This document shows positions 1 to 10,837 of a stretch of DNA of 64,000 nucleotides, piece after piece (the stretch's first letter is position 1; the number at the start of each line of letters is the position of its first letter). A model generated the notes under the pieces. The model was not told where the DNA came from. It saw nothing but the letters and a program-made list of their open reading frames with translations, and made no database searches. Location of the stretch: the NCBI RefSeq assembly GCF_020520425.1, contig NC_079487.1:132764385-132828384 (forward strand), written 5' to 3'. The position numbers and the translations under genes were made by a program. The DNA comes from Spinacia oleracea (lineage: Eukaryota; Streptophyta; Magnoliopsida; Caryophyllales; Amaranthaceae).

Positions 1-1
1 A

Positions 2-3000
2 TCAAAGCCAATAGATGTCTGGATTCACTTCTTGAGACCATCTAGCACAAAGAATGAACACACACAGAAAACTACATTCCACTAATCCACTGTATAAATA
101 GTACATATAAATTGCTAAACAGCATATAATAGTAGACTTGTTCAGATACTAAAAGAATGTGGATGTGAATGTGAATGTACAAAGAAAAACCAATAGTAAT
201 ACTCTAACTAAAGAAGGATTTTAGACTTGATTAGCTCAAATTTCTCTGAGACAAAATGAAGAAAAATCCCACACCTAAACAAAACACAACTTCCAATAAC
301 AGGAGCAAATCTTAATGATGCTATAGTATTAGTACCTTCCAGATGGTAGAAAGTCTCCCAGAGCAAAAACAAGGCCAAAGACCACAACAGCAATTCCAAC
401 TCCGATCTATCATAGTTTCAAATTTCATTCAGAAAAAGCATAGCACTCGCGGGAACTCTACCAATGCTCTAACAAATGCATGAGACAATTTTCCAACTCA
501 AACCTTTGTCCCGAGCCCAATTGTTTTCTGCTTTGGCTCCATTGGTGCATCATAATCAATTGCCCCATACTCTATCGTCGTCTCTGATTCTTTCTTTTCA
601 AGAGCTGACCTAATAATAAATCAGAACTACATATTAAGATTCTTCCGCAGGATGAAGCAAATGGGAAAGAGAACCCCAGAAATGAAAGGAAAGAAGCATT
701 ATCTTATCACAAACAGAAACTGACAACATTTTAATTCATCAATACAAAGGAACAAAGTTGTTGTACTTCATAGCATACGTGGCAGCATAGACTGAAAGTC
801 TAAGAAGTAAGGTTTTAAAGATTTTTATCTTAGACATTCAGAATTATGTTTAAATTACAGCTTAAAATCTTAAAAATAACTTAAAAACAATCACATTGTA
901 TATTCCCGAGGAACGACAAGTTGCCATAGTAACGATTTCACTCCCGATAATTCATTATCCACACAAGTCATCATTTCATGGTCTAGAATAATCTTTTTCG
1001 TCAACTAGCAATGCCAAGAATGCAACTGTTAACTTTTGCTAGATCTTGAAAACATTAGTAATAGACTAATAGCAACAAGAGGAACTAGAGAGAGAAAAGT
1101 TGATACCCCTTCAGGAACATAGGTTAACCAAGCCTCATCATCTGACACCTACGTAGAAAATCCAACAGTGCTCCAAAAAGTGGGACCGGGAGAGATGAGA
1201 ATAACAATATTTGTACCAACCACAATCAGAAAATTGGACTTCAGAAGTGCATTTCCCTCCGATGTACTCCCAGAGTCCCAGTATAAAAAATCAAATTAAG
1301 ACTCGGTTTAATTAAATAAATTTTCCTAAGAGAAATAACTAAGTATTCATTTTATTACATCGGTTATTAATTGGAAACTTGGACATATGTACTAAGAACG
1401 TTTGATAAAAAACAATCACAACTCAAGACAGAGAACCCATATGCTACAAGGATGCATTGCGGAGTACAAGACGTTACTGGCTCAGAAAACACAAGGTTCA
1501 TTTTCAGATGCTGAATATCACTGATGCAGTTCTAATATTAATTAACTAACCAAAATTGTTTTTGAAACTAAAGTCCAGATGCTTCCAACAACCACCAACT
1601 GTAAAAGTAGGTAAAATGCCAGAAGATTGCACCTTTTGACAGCTTGAAGCTTTCCCTCGAACTCCAAATCAGAAAACGTTTGCGTATACTTTTTTTCAGG
1701 CTTTGAACCCACTCCTGGTGCTTCTACAAAAACCACAACCTATGATTTAAGTGAAGGCAATGTAGAAAAAGGAACATGGAAAGAAAGTACGCCACGTAGT
1801 AAATAATTAGATTAACTTCTTAATAGAAATTTATTATAAGGACGTAATATGTTTATTGGCAAAAAGATGTCTACACAATAGTCCTCATATAATGACCTAG
1901 GAAAGGAAAATAATCCGACACAGGAAAAAAGACACCGAACTTCTCAAAATGGAAGCATCATACAATTAAAGCTCCGACTTTGAGAAAATCCTCTTGCAAT
2001 TATCTTTTGTAATAGGTAAATGCTTCTATTCAAAACAAGTAAAGAGGTAAGACCCACTTACGACCAGGCATGGAGCTAGGTTTCGTATTTGCTGATTTGC
2101 TGCATCAAAGAAGATAGAAAGGATAAGAAAGTGCTATGAAAAATCCACAGGTAACATTATCAAAAAAGATAAAAGCAACTTATTGGGAATAATCTTCATA
2201 ATCAAATCATCAAATAGACTTTGGTGTCTACAAGACACTGTTTGTTTCTTCTCTTTCCACAAAAATACTTTGCACAGATTCTATACTATACACATAAGTC
2301 CAATCCTTGAAACTTCCAGAAACATATGAATGTATGAGAATAAGAAAACACCTAAATTCAAAATTGAGAGACATAGAACTCCCAGAATATAGTAGTGCCA
2401 AAATACTCAAAACAATAAACCACACGTCCACCTGACCGAATCCTTGCCCCCTCAATCCGAGTCCAAGTAATAACTAGCATAATAACAAGAAATAAAATTC
2501 GTCACATATATCCTAGTATCATTTCAAAACAATTTTAAGTTTCTTTAGAGTAGACAAGGATTGTGAATCTCACCTATGCCACGTTGCCAACATTTTACAT
2601 TCTAACAAACATCAAAAACCTCAGATGATACAAGAGAAGTTGTCTTCAACTCTTCATTGATACTCCCTCCGACCCAAACTACTCGCTACACAATCCTATT
2701 CGGGACATCTGAATTCAGTTGTTACTTCTTTATGGCATACTTTTCTCTCTTCCTTTTCTCCGTAGTTGATCCCCAAATTCACTCACTAATTTTCTTCCTT
2801 CAACTTTTTCAGTATAAACTATAAAGCATATGTAACACCTAAATTGAGACAGATATCATTACTTTTTTATTGGTACCAACTTAAAGTTACTTCGTATGTT
2901 TTAACGATACAAATACACTTCTATTTGGTACTCATTGGTACCAGTAAAACACTTAATATTATCAATAAGAGTCACTCGCGTTTATTTAGGATGCAAGCAT

Positions 3001-3569
3001 TATGGTTTAGACTTCCTCATATATTGTTTTTGTGCATTCGCTTCTTTAATCATTCTAGTAGAGTAGTAGGAAACAAACCACTGAAACAGCATTATAATTG
3101 CACACAACTCATTCATGCATTAACCAACTTACAACTCATTCATGCATTAACCAACTTACAACTTATTCATGATTCATGCATTAACCAACTTACAACTCAT
3201 TCATGCATTAACCAACTTACAACCCACTCAAAAGCACATATACATCATTAGACTTAGAAATTTCACCATAACTACGGAGTAATTAACTAACCTTTGCTTT
3301 GAAGTGCTCCATTTTTTCGTCTGAAAAGATTAAACACCCAACTCAGCCAAGAAAATGAAAAAAATGCAATCAGCAAAATTTCAAGTACCCATGATTGAAG
3401 TATTTTAACTAATAAATAAAAAGTAAAGTAAAGGGGTTACACTATTAGAATCATCTTGAGAGCCGAATCCACGAGGATTATCTGAACATTGAACACGAAA
3501 TTGAGAACGATTGCAGCGTTTGATTATGAAGAAGCGCGAGTAATTCAATGGGGTTGCTGCAACCCACAT
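2..3569 (-). CDS. Plastid-targeted single-span membrane protein, unknown function (167 aa, 7 exons)
   Basis: The coding exons on the minus strand are 3441-3569, 3292-3320, 2062-2099, 1633-1723, 504-609, 336-406 and 2-41. Every join has GT-AG borders and keeps phase, giving 504 nt (167 aa plus TGA). The N terminus (MWVAATPLNYSRFF..., rich in S, R and N, poor in acids) looks like a chloroplast transit peptide. A low-complexity S/K/P/G linker follows, then a charged block (KLQAVKRSALEKKESE) and IDYDAP. One hydrophobic segment, IGVGIAVVVFGLVFALGDFL (about residues 132-151), is followed by a short tail. I infer a plastid or thylakoid one-pass protein. Homologues seem to exist in plants, but I cannot name the family with confidence; some plastid TPR proteins carry a similar TM block, and no TPR is seen here. 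The last exon lies at the window edge and is the least certain; another acceptor could add sequence beyond position 1. Confidence 0.72.
3104..3224. repeat. 27-bp tandem repeat, about 4 copies
   Basis: A unit containing ATTCATGCATTAACCAACTT is repeated head to tail about four times, starting near 3104, 3131, 3158 and 3192. The third copy carries a 7-bp internal expansion (GATTCAT). It lies in the intron between coding exons 2 and 3 of the plastid membrane protein gene. Confidence 0.85.
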
Positions 3570-4383
3570 TATTAATTCTGGGAATTGCTTTAAATTTCAA
3601 TTTTCGTACAGATTTCTGGGAGTTCACCCGTTTGATTAAATTTTGATTAAAAATCTACAAAATCAGATAGATAGTTGCCAGAAAGTAGAAACAAGAGTGG
3701 GTGATGAACAACGGATAACATGAATAAAGGATCAAAGGAAGGGAAATTGCTAAATTTCGATTGGGTTGTAGTTTAAGCTGGTTTTCAGTGTGATAAAAGA
3801 GAGTGGAGAGGATAAAGAAAGAAAGCTGTTTGCCGGGAATTTTGTTGATTCGGGGTTTCTGGATTTCTGAGGAAAATTTTAGAATTAATTTAGTGGCCAA
3901 ATTTTAAGGGTAATGATATTTGCGGCCCTTATGAAGTTACGGGTGTTATGGCTAAGCCGCTTAGGCTAAGCCGTTAAGCATCATCAATATTAATAACACC
4001 GCACGCATTTGAGGTCGGCTTTAGCAGAAAATGAGCGATAATGGCCAAATTTTATGCACAAACCCGATATAATTGGGCAGGGTTGGTTTGGGCCTTCAAG
4101 CCTAAACTCATGCTCAAAGCTAGGGGTGTTAAATCGGGTCATCAATCGGTTATGGGTTTGGTATAATTGATTCGGGTATAATCGGATATTGTAGTTGTGC
4201 GGAGCCATTATGCTTATGTGGATTGAATGTGAAAATTTTGTTTTTCGGATCACTTCGATTTTTGTTAGAAATCAGTTGGATCGGGTCAATTTTTGAAAGC
4301 CCTACTCAAAGCCAAAACTTTTTTTCAGAATTTCAGACCAAGTTGAAAACTCGTACTTTACAAGTACTTTCTAACTCTAGTTT
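3570..4383. other. Intergenic: upstream region plus degenerate CGGGT-rich sequence
   Basis: This stretch lies upstream of the plastid membrane protein gene. From about 4060 to 4310 it carries degenerate CGGGT/ATCGG motifs (AATCGGGTCATCAATCGG and similar), a texture seen again near 29870-30120 and 40750-40850. I see no gene here. A short ORF across it has no recognisable domain. Confidence 0.4.
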
Positions 4384-4780
4384 CAGATGAGCTTCTCCCC
4401 ACGGCGATAGGGACTCGACCTGCTCCTACCCACCATGGGGGGCCTGGTTTGGGAAATAAAGCTCTTCTGCTTTCTACTGCCGCCAGAGCTCCAAAATCGA
4501 TGAAAAAAGATTGCTTAGGTTAAACGACTTTGTTCCTTCTTAGTTTGCCTTTGAAAGCGAAATTGAGGTAGACGGGATTTGCTTAAACTTGAGTTCCCAA
4601 ACCGGATACGGGCGACTACGTTCCCGTCTCGTCAACCCGGCCGGCCGAAAGAGACGAATCCCCGGCCGTCCTATGACCCAAAACAAAAAATGAGACTTAC
4701 GGCCGCTGTCTCTCACATGGACCCAGTGAAATTGAATTCTCCAGCATTCGGCGTCTCTATAACCTAGACAGTTCATCTCT
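4384..4780. other. Probable organelle-derived (mitochondrial-like) DNA insert
   Basis: About 400 bp is much richer in G and C than its surroundings (for example CAACCCGGCCGGCCGAAAG near 4636, CCCACCATGGGGGGCCTGG near 4430). Long sequence is open on both strands without resembling nuclear coding sequence. The texture is like plant mitochondrial intergenic DNA, and the edges are abrupt. I could not name a mitochondrial gene in it, so the origin is inferred from composition. Confidence 0.4.
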
Positions 4781-5142
4781 CCCCTTGTTAAAATGCATAA
4801 TCAAACAAAATGAACATTGGCCATTTCTTCTGTATTCATTGCTGTGAAGACTAATTATCAACTCGTACATTTGTTGACTCTTATTACCAGAAAGGATAAC
4901 CAACCAGAGTTTTCCCCTCTTGAAATTCTCAACAGAACTGCCGATTAAGCAACAGGCATACAGTTTCTACAAACTCGCAGCACCATTAAATTTCAAAATT
5001 CTCAACATGCTACAAGAAACAAACCCAATCCAGGTATATACATTAGCTGGAAATCCTGGAACTGTGATGGCCTGTACCAGGTCAACTCTCAAAAAATGAA
5101 CCTTGAAAGATCTGTGTTTTTCATGCAGACGACTTTTTGGTG

Positions 5143-7343
5143 CTAATTGTCCTTGTGAACATCCTTCTGGTTAACCTGTCCTTCCACTTGCTTGGGTTTA
5201 ACTTTCTCTGCTGCCCTACAGAAAAGTTACACCCTAGTCAAGCAACAAGTTTAAAGAACAAAGTGAAGACAATAGGAGAGACAAACTAAACACACGAAGA
5301 ACAAAAAATCTTCTAGATCATGCCTTTTATTACTAACTATCAAGTGCACCAGACATGGTCTTACAATGAAAGGAGACTAGTTAATATCACTGAAATATTG
5401 ATTAATTCCAGGTCAATGAAGAATGAGCTAAGGCTAATTCAACCCCTTTGTGTCACTTGGACCATTTTACATCAGAAATACACAAGACTAAATGATGACT
5501 AATTTGACAGTGAGCCAGGTATTTGAACTAAAGCTTGTAAATTCTTGGATGGGAATAGATAAAACCAATATGTTACAGCCTGATTAGTAACAGAGATTAT
5601 ATAGTTAAGAGCAAGGAATAATGTGTTTGCAGACGTGCAGTGACATAGATGTGATAGTCACACCCTCCTTTTAGGGTCATTCACTTGCCTGTGAAACTTG
5701 TGATATCTCAAACATCATATTCATAGAGACGTAAGAATACTCGGTGACAACGAGCAAGGAAACAGTGTATAATTGCTCATTGGTGAGACATTGTTATGCA
5801 CCAACACAACCTTGACACGCCCACACACCCCTACTGGTCTACTGCAGGTGCCACAAAAAGCACGGCAGGCACCACAACACCACCCCCAACACAGCAGAGG
5901 AAGTGGAAACACTAGCAAGGGCTGTAGGAGCTAACTGACAAAAGGAGGACAGCAGAGCATTAAATGTGTAGTAATCTGGTAGTACCAAAAAAAAAAAAAA
6001 AAAAAAAAAAAGGAAAGAGAAAGGCAGGGAATTTTGGTGTTAGGAATAGAGATTTGTAGCCTAAAGCTACTGACATGGAGATTTGTAGCCTCAAGCTACT
6101 ACTTTTGTAACCCTAAACTCTGTTCTAAGTTCTTCCCTTAATCAAAGCAAGCAATTTTTCTTCCTGAGTTTACTTGTATCTGTTAGCAGGTGTTGAGTTC
6201 AACTCAAAAATGGGCCACTTGCCCACCCATGTTTAACTAGTGATTTAACTGTTTACAATCTTCAGAGGGGGAAAAAATTTCTCTCCACTATAAGCAAATG
6301 TGCCTCTTTTTAACATTTTCATATTCGAAGTCTGAGATAACTACAATGCCGTATAGGCAAACACATAAGAATCATGGATATATAAGGAAATAAGGAATAT
6401 ACCAAGGAAGACAAGATTCACGGATGGAGCAAACCTACAACAAAGCATATACCAAGGAAGACAAGAATTGTGGATGGAGCAATGCTAATTTCAAAGCGAA
6501 ACAGGCAGGGGACAGGGTCAACATGGTTCACTTGAAAAAAAAGATGGCTTCCTGCTACTCTCTGCCTATGTAGCAAAAGCCTCAGGGAATTCCCCTTCTC
6601 ATGAACCCAAAGGATGTCAAACATGAACTACATATAGTATATAGTATTTGATCAAAAGGTTTTATAATGATCGATTAACAAGCTGTGTAACAACAATAAA
6701 TGTTCAAAACTAATAACTCCGCCACTGCCGGTTCCAAGCCCGGACAAAGAATGAGGGTTGTGTTAAGTTCGTGGCAACCAGTGTAAAACTTTATCACATC
6801 CATGAGCATGAACCAATTCACCAAATCAACAATAATAACAACACAAAACAGCTCCTCCCATCAAGAAAGGGCACGAGGAGGTCCAAATGTACGCAACTTT
6901 ACACTAATTTATAGTTCAACACTAAAAATCTTCAATCGACAAGTAGACAATCTCTCTTGTGAATTAACAAATCATCAATCAATTTGGTATCCAAAAATCT
7001 TATAAACTAACCCATCACTGAAACACGACGCTAATTTGTAACAATGTTCTCAAAATTGAGCTACATTAACGACATTGCATAAAACCTAGTTCTTTTCTAG
7101 TTGAATTGAATGGTTGATTTTGAAGAAAACGTAGTTAACTGACAAAAATCAAATAGGAAGCTGAAAAGAGAGGGAGGGGAGGATATACTTGGAGGAAGAG
7201 GAGACAGATTCTTCTTCAAGCCAATTACGAATCTGGCGGATGTTGCGGCGGAAGATGGCGGAGGAATGCCTGACGTCGCTGCGGAGGATGAGTACGGCGG
7301 CGCTAACCCCTACCACCGTCAGAATGAAGTTCGTCAATGCCAT
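5143..7343 (-). CDS. Small single-span membrane protein, unknown function (75 aa, 2 exons)
   Basis: Exon 1 is 7189-7343 and exon 2 is 5143-5215 on the minus strand. The donor AA|GTATAT and acceptor GTAG|GGCAG join in phase to give a Lys codon across the junction, making 228 nt (75 aa plus TAG). The N terminus MALTNFILTVVGVSAAVLIL is a hydrophobic helix (residues 1-20) that could be a signal anchor. It is followed by a basic stretch (FRRNIRQIRNWLEEES) and a Lys/Glu-rich hydrophilic tail (AAEKVKPKQVEGQ...). No known domain is seen. I infer a small anchored protein of the endomembrane system or mitochondrion with its tail in the cytosol or matrix. The 1973-bp intron holds a poly-A run (about 5989-6011) and several short duplications. 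It is probably a conserved plant orphan family, function unknown. Confidence 0.75.
6050..6105. repeat. Short direct duplication in intron
   Basis: GAGATTTGTAGCCT(A/C)AAGCTACT occurs twice within about 55 bp. It lies in the intron of the 75-aa protein gene. Confidence 0.7.
6399..6482. repeat. 50-bp tandem duplication in intron
   Basis: ATACCAAGGAAGACAAGA..GGATGGAGCAA occurs at about 6399 and again at 6449, a 50-bp period with a few mismatches. It lies in the intron of the 75-aa protein gene. Confidence 0.75.
6722..6793. repeat. Dispersed repeat fragment (CCAAGCCCGGA motif)
   Basis: The stretch with GGTTCCAAGCCCGGACAAAG followed by GAGGGTTGTGTTAAG resembles a dispersed repeat fragment common in plant genomes. 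It is truncated here, and the family assignment is from memory only. Confidence 0.35.
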
Positions 7344-8090
7344 TTTTTACGCCCCTTTCTTTTTGTCTCCTACTAGTCTACCCGGACTCCGTACTTTATT
7401 GTATGTTCGGTTCGGTGTTCCCTTTGTTTTATTTTAAACCGTATTTTTGAGCATGACTGCATGATGCGCTATCATGATCTATTGATCTTAAATGTAAATT
7501 TTTTTTTTTTTTTTTTTTGACAAAGGATGTAGTATCAAAGCATCAATGAACATCAATTGAATTGATATTCTTTTTTATATTCGAAAGTATGTATGTTAGA
7601 TTGTTAGCCATTATAGGTTTGACAATTACGACAAAATTTAGCCACTTTATCTTTGGTTTTGTGAGAGAAAACATGTCATTGACTTTAATTTTAAGAGGTT
7701 TCATTTTATGCCTTTTTCTATTAATGAAAATATTAGAAGATACTCATACTCCGTATTAATGATTTTACCCCTAAGAAATCACATAATAATACACTAAAAA
7801 TTGGGAATTTGTGACAAGATACTGTTGTTGAATACTTGAAAGTCCGAGTTTATAAGAATCTGTAGGGGTGGCAAATATTATATAAGAGTTAAGCCAATAA
7901 TTTAAGGTAATCGACCTTACCGGCCTAATCTTATTCTCCAACCGGCTAAATCATATCAAAGCACGTCATCATATCCTACAAAGGGGTCACTATCAGGCAA
8001 GTCATTGTCCTGAAAGGCTACCCGTTCCTACAGAGCATGTCGATATAAGAGGACCTCATTTATTGCTATAAGGTACGAACAGAGGCGGAG
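7344..8090. other. Intergenic, upstream of the 75-aa gene
   Basis: This region is AT-rich and contains a poly-T run at about 7500-7518 and a TACTCCGT octamer near 7748. I see no gene. It probably includes the promoter of the minus-strand 75-aa gene. Confidence 0.4.
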
Positions 8091-8240
8091 ACAGGGGGTG
8101 GGGCGCCCCCCAAAAAAAAAAATGATATATATAGTATTAAATGCCAATAAAAACTATCAAACTTGTCTTTGCCCCAATGGTTGAGTGTTTAATGTTGGGT
8201 ACTATTAACTTAAGATCAAATCCGGCTCCGCCATTGGGTA
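8091..8240. repeat. SINE-like repeat with GC-rich inverted ends
   Basis: The element begins GAGGCGGAGACAGGGGG with GGCGCCCCCC and ends CCGGCTCCGCCATTGGG, so the ends are partly complementary. It contains a tRNA-like box-A phrase (GCCCCAATGGTTGAGTG) and a degenerate box-B phrase (AGATCAAATCCGG). Related copies seem to lie at 35928-36125 and, reversed, at 38655-38858. Confidence 0.5.
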
Positions 8241-8694
8241 CGAAATACTTCCCCACCCAAATACTTATTCTTTAAGTACTTCCTGTTCCACACCCGGCAC
8301 CAAATCAACAACACGGTTAGTTAGCGATAGAGATATTGTAAGTTAAGCATACTGGATGAGTCCCAAGCTGATGGATTACATCAAAGAGCACCTAAAGTTG
8401 CCAAGGGAAATTATACACTCCAATTTCCAATGATAATATATGCAGGTACAGACCTTGGGGTCATGTCACCATGAAAAATGCATGCAAGATTAAAGTATGC
8501 CATTCCAACGCACAAATCTCCGATGAATCTGCTACTTTTGGGAACACACTTTAGATCTCCAACTTTCTCTGTTGTGCAAAGAGTGTGACTATTTAGTTGG
8601 GTTTTCAACTTTTCATTGCTCTTGATTTCCTGTCATTCATTTTGGAAATCTTGTATTGTAGAACCTTTATGATCTTGTTGTTGCAGAGTTAAAA
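8241..8694 (+). other. Upstream region of the cis-prenyltransferase gene
   Basis: This interval carries no gene. A good 3' splice site (TTGTTGTTGCAG, ending about 8687) lies just before the ATG at 8695, so the gene probably has an intron in its 5' UTR although its coding region is intronless. Confidence 0.4.
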
Positions 8695-9522
8695 ATGGCT
8701 GCGAGAATCAAACAAGGTGATGCAAAACAACTGCTAAGAAGTTCCTACAACTTTCTTCTCAAGTGCACTTACCGTGTTCTGTCAGTCGGTCCAATCCCGA
8801 AACACATCGCCTTCATCATGGACGGGAATCGAAGGTACGCAAAGAGGAACAACATCGAACCAGAGGACAGTCATAGACCAGGATTCATAGCCCTAATGTC
8901 TGTTATCAAGCATTGCTATGAACTTGGTGTAAGATACATCACAATCTACGCCTTCAGTCTAGACAATTTCAGGAGAAAACCTGAAGAAATTGTGAGGTTG
9001 ATGAATTGGATGCGAGAAAAAATCGAAACATTTCTGGAAGATGATAGTTTCATCAACAAGTATGGTGTTCGATTATACTTTGTAGGGAACTTGGCACGGT
9101 TAAGTGAAGACCTGCAAGCTGCAGCAAATAAAGCAATGGAAGCAACAGCAAAGAATACAACAACGTTTCTGCTAGTATGTGTTGCTTATACTTCAACAGA
9201 TGAGATTGTTCATGCTATTGAAGAATCTCTTCCTCACCATGGAAAGAATAGGAAACAAGAAAACACCTTTGATGATTTTAGTATCGAGTTGGCGGAATTA
9301 GAGAAACAAATGTACATGTCAGTAGGACCGAGGCCGGATATTTTGATCCGGAGTTCAGGGGAGACGAGACTCAGTAACTTCCTTCTTTGGCAGACTGATA
9401 GATGCCTGTTGTATAACCCTTCTGCCTTATGGCCAGAGCTTGGGTTGTGGAATTTGGTTTGGGCAGTTATCAACTTCCAAAGGCATTATTTCTACTTGCA
9501 GAAACAGCAAAAGTTGATGTAA
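8695..9522 (+). CDS. cis-Prenyltransferase, dehydrodolichyl diphosphate synthase type (275 aa, intronless)
   Basis: The enzyme adds isopentenyl diphosphate units in cis to farnesyl diphosphate to make dehydrodolichyl diphosphate, the precursor of dolichol used in ER protein glycosylation. Domain evidence covers nearly the whole chain. The first conserved region is HIAFIMDGNRRYA (residues 37-49), whose Asp43 is the expected catalytic/Mg-binding residue. Then come the DSHRPGF block, YAFSLDNFRRKPEE, VAYTSTDEIVHA, and near the C terminus DILIRSSGETRLSNFLLWQ with the Arg/Ser/Glu set that binds the homoallylic substrate, then WPELGLWN. The length fits the family. There is no plastid transit peptide, so it is probably ER or cytosolic. 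Plants commonly have several intronless DHDDS copies. The last codons and 3' UTR have been copied into a tandem array just downstream. Confidence 0.93.
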   Translation: MAARIKQGDAKQLLRSSYNFLLKCTYRVLSVGPIPKHIAFIMDGNRRYAKRNNIEPEDSHRPGFIALMSVIKHCYELGVRYITIYAFSLDNFRRKPEEIVRLMNWMREKIETFLEDDSFINKYGVRLYFVGNLARLSEDLQAAANKAMEATAKNTTTFLLVCVAYTSTDEIVHAIEESLPHHGKNRKQENTFDDFSIELAELEKQMYMSVGPRPDILIRSSGETRLSNFLLWQTDRCLLYNPSALWPELGLWNLVWAVINFQRHYFYLQKQQKLM

Positions 9523-10465
9523 TGTTCATGTTCATGATCTTGTTCTATGTGTTTGTATCTGAGTATTCTGCTCTGCTAAAATCGAATACTTTTCTGTTAT
9601 CGACCAAGAAATGAGATGCTCATGCTCAATCATGGGTCATTATCAACAAATTGAAATGTCTGTAATTCACACTATACTTGATATAACTTCTTAGACTCTG
9701 GCAACCCATTCAGAAAACTAGTTAGTCAACTTCCAAAACACCATTCTATTTGCAGAAAAAAGTCGCCGTAATGTTCATGCTAATGATCTTTTTTTTTTTT
9801 TTTTAAACAGAAAGATACAATAAAAGTTAGGATAGTCTTTCATGCTCATGATCTTGTTCTATGTGTTTGTATCTAAGTATTCTGCTCTGATAAATCGAAT
9901 ACATTTTCTATTCATTATCAACAAATTGAATGTCTGTAATTCACACTGTAGTTGATATAACTTCTTAGACTCTGGCAACCCATTCAGAAAACTAGTTAGT
10001 CAACTTCCAAAACACCATTCTACTTGCAGAAACAGCAAAAGTCGCCGTAATGTTCATGTTCATGATCTTGTTCTATGTGTTGTATCTAAGTATTCTGCTC
10101 TGCTAAAATCGAATACATTTTCTGTTCATTATCAACAAATTGAATGTCTGTAATTCACACTGTAGTTGATATAACTTCTTAGACTCTGGCAACCCATTCA
10201 GAAAACTAGTTAGTCAACTTCCAAAACACCATTCTACTTGCAGAAACAGCAAAAGTCGCCGTAATGTTCATGTTCATGATCTTGTTCTATGTGTTGTATC
10301 TAAGTATTCTGCTCTGCTAAAATCGAATACATTTTCTGTTCATTATCAACAAATTGAATGTCTGTAATTCACACTGTACTTGATATAACTTCTTAGACTC
10401 TGGCAACCCATTCAGAAAACTAGTTAGTCAACTTCCAAAACACCATTCTACTTGCAGAAGAAAGT
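9471..10465. repeat. Tandem array derived from the cis-prenyltransferase 3' end
   Basis: The segment from CAACTTCCAAAGGCATT (9471, last codons of the enzyme) through its 3' UTR is repeated downstream. The CAACTTCCAAAACACCATTC anchor recurs at 9727, 10001, 10215 and 10429. Spacings are about 256, 274, 214 and 214 bp, and the 274-bp unit contains a poly-T-bearing insertion near 9789. Copies share CCGTAATGTTCATG and ACTAGTTAGTCAACTTCC. The two 214-bp units are nearly identical, so they are the youngest. The downstream copies have lost the coding frame. Confidence 0.9.
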
Positions 10466-10837
10466 TTTTTTCTTCTTGACATGAAGAAGAAAGGTTGATC
10501 AGCCCATTGATTGTTTGCATACTCCAATTCTCCATTTGCCATCAGTTACCCGTATTGGATACTCAACACTCGTACTCATGCATATACAGAATTCTATTTT
10601 ATTTGTTGCAGTGCATGTGACAAGACAATTTCATATTTGTATACACTAATTTAAACAAAAATTGAAACCTTTGGACTCATCAATCATCATCATCACCAAT
10701 TAGTCAACAACAACAACAAAATACCCAAAAAGAATGAAAATATAATCAATCAAAATTCATTAATATTGCTCATTTCTCAATTCTCTACAAAATGAACCCA
10801 AAATTAAAACTACAACAAGTACAATTACAAAAAATAC
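10466..10837. other. Intergenic, convergent 3' flanks
   Basis: This AT-rich interval lies between the repeat array and the 3' end of the minus-strand 151-aa gene, with short CAT and CAA runs near 10686-10720. It probably includes that gene's 3' UTR. No gene is seen. Confidence 0.4.

Noticed and set aside
1110-1150. Possible exon (VSDDEAWLTYVPEG) of the first gene
   Set aside because: It does not fit the phase of its neighbours, whereas direct joining of 1633-1723 to 504-609 restores KRSALEKK in frame. It could be an alternative exon, but the simple model is better.
2844-3251. 135-aa plus-strand ORF with a repeated LIHALTNLQ unit
   Set aside because: The repeat is just the translated 27-bp minisatellite in an intron of a minus-strand gene.
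4540-4776. 78-aa minus-strand ORF in a GC-rich block
   Set aside because: Open frames occur on both strands and the block looks organelle-derived; no known protein matched by eye.
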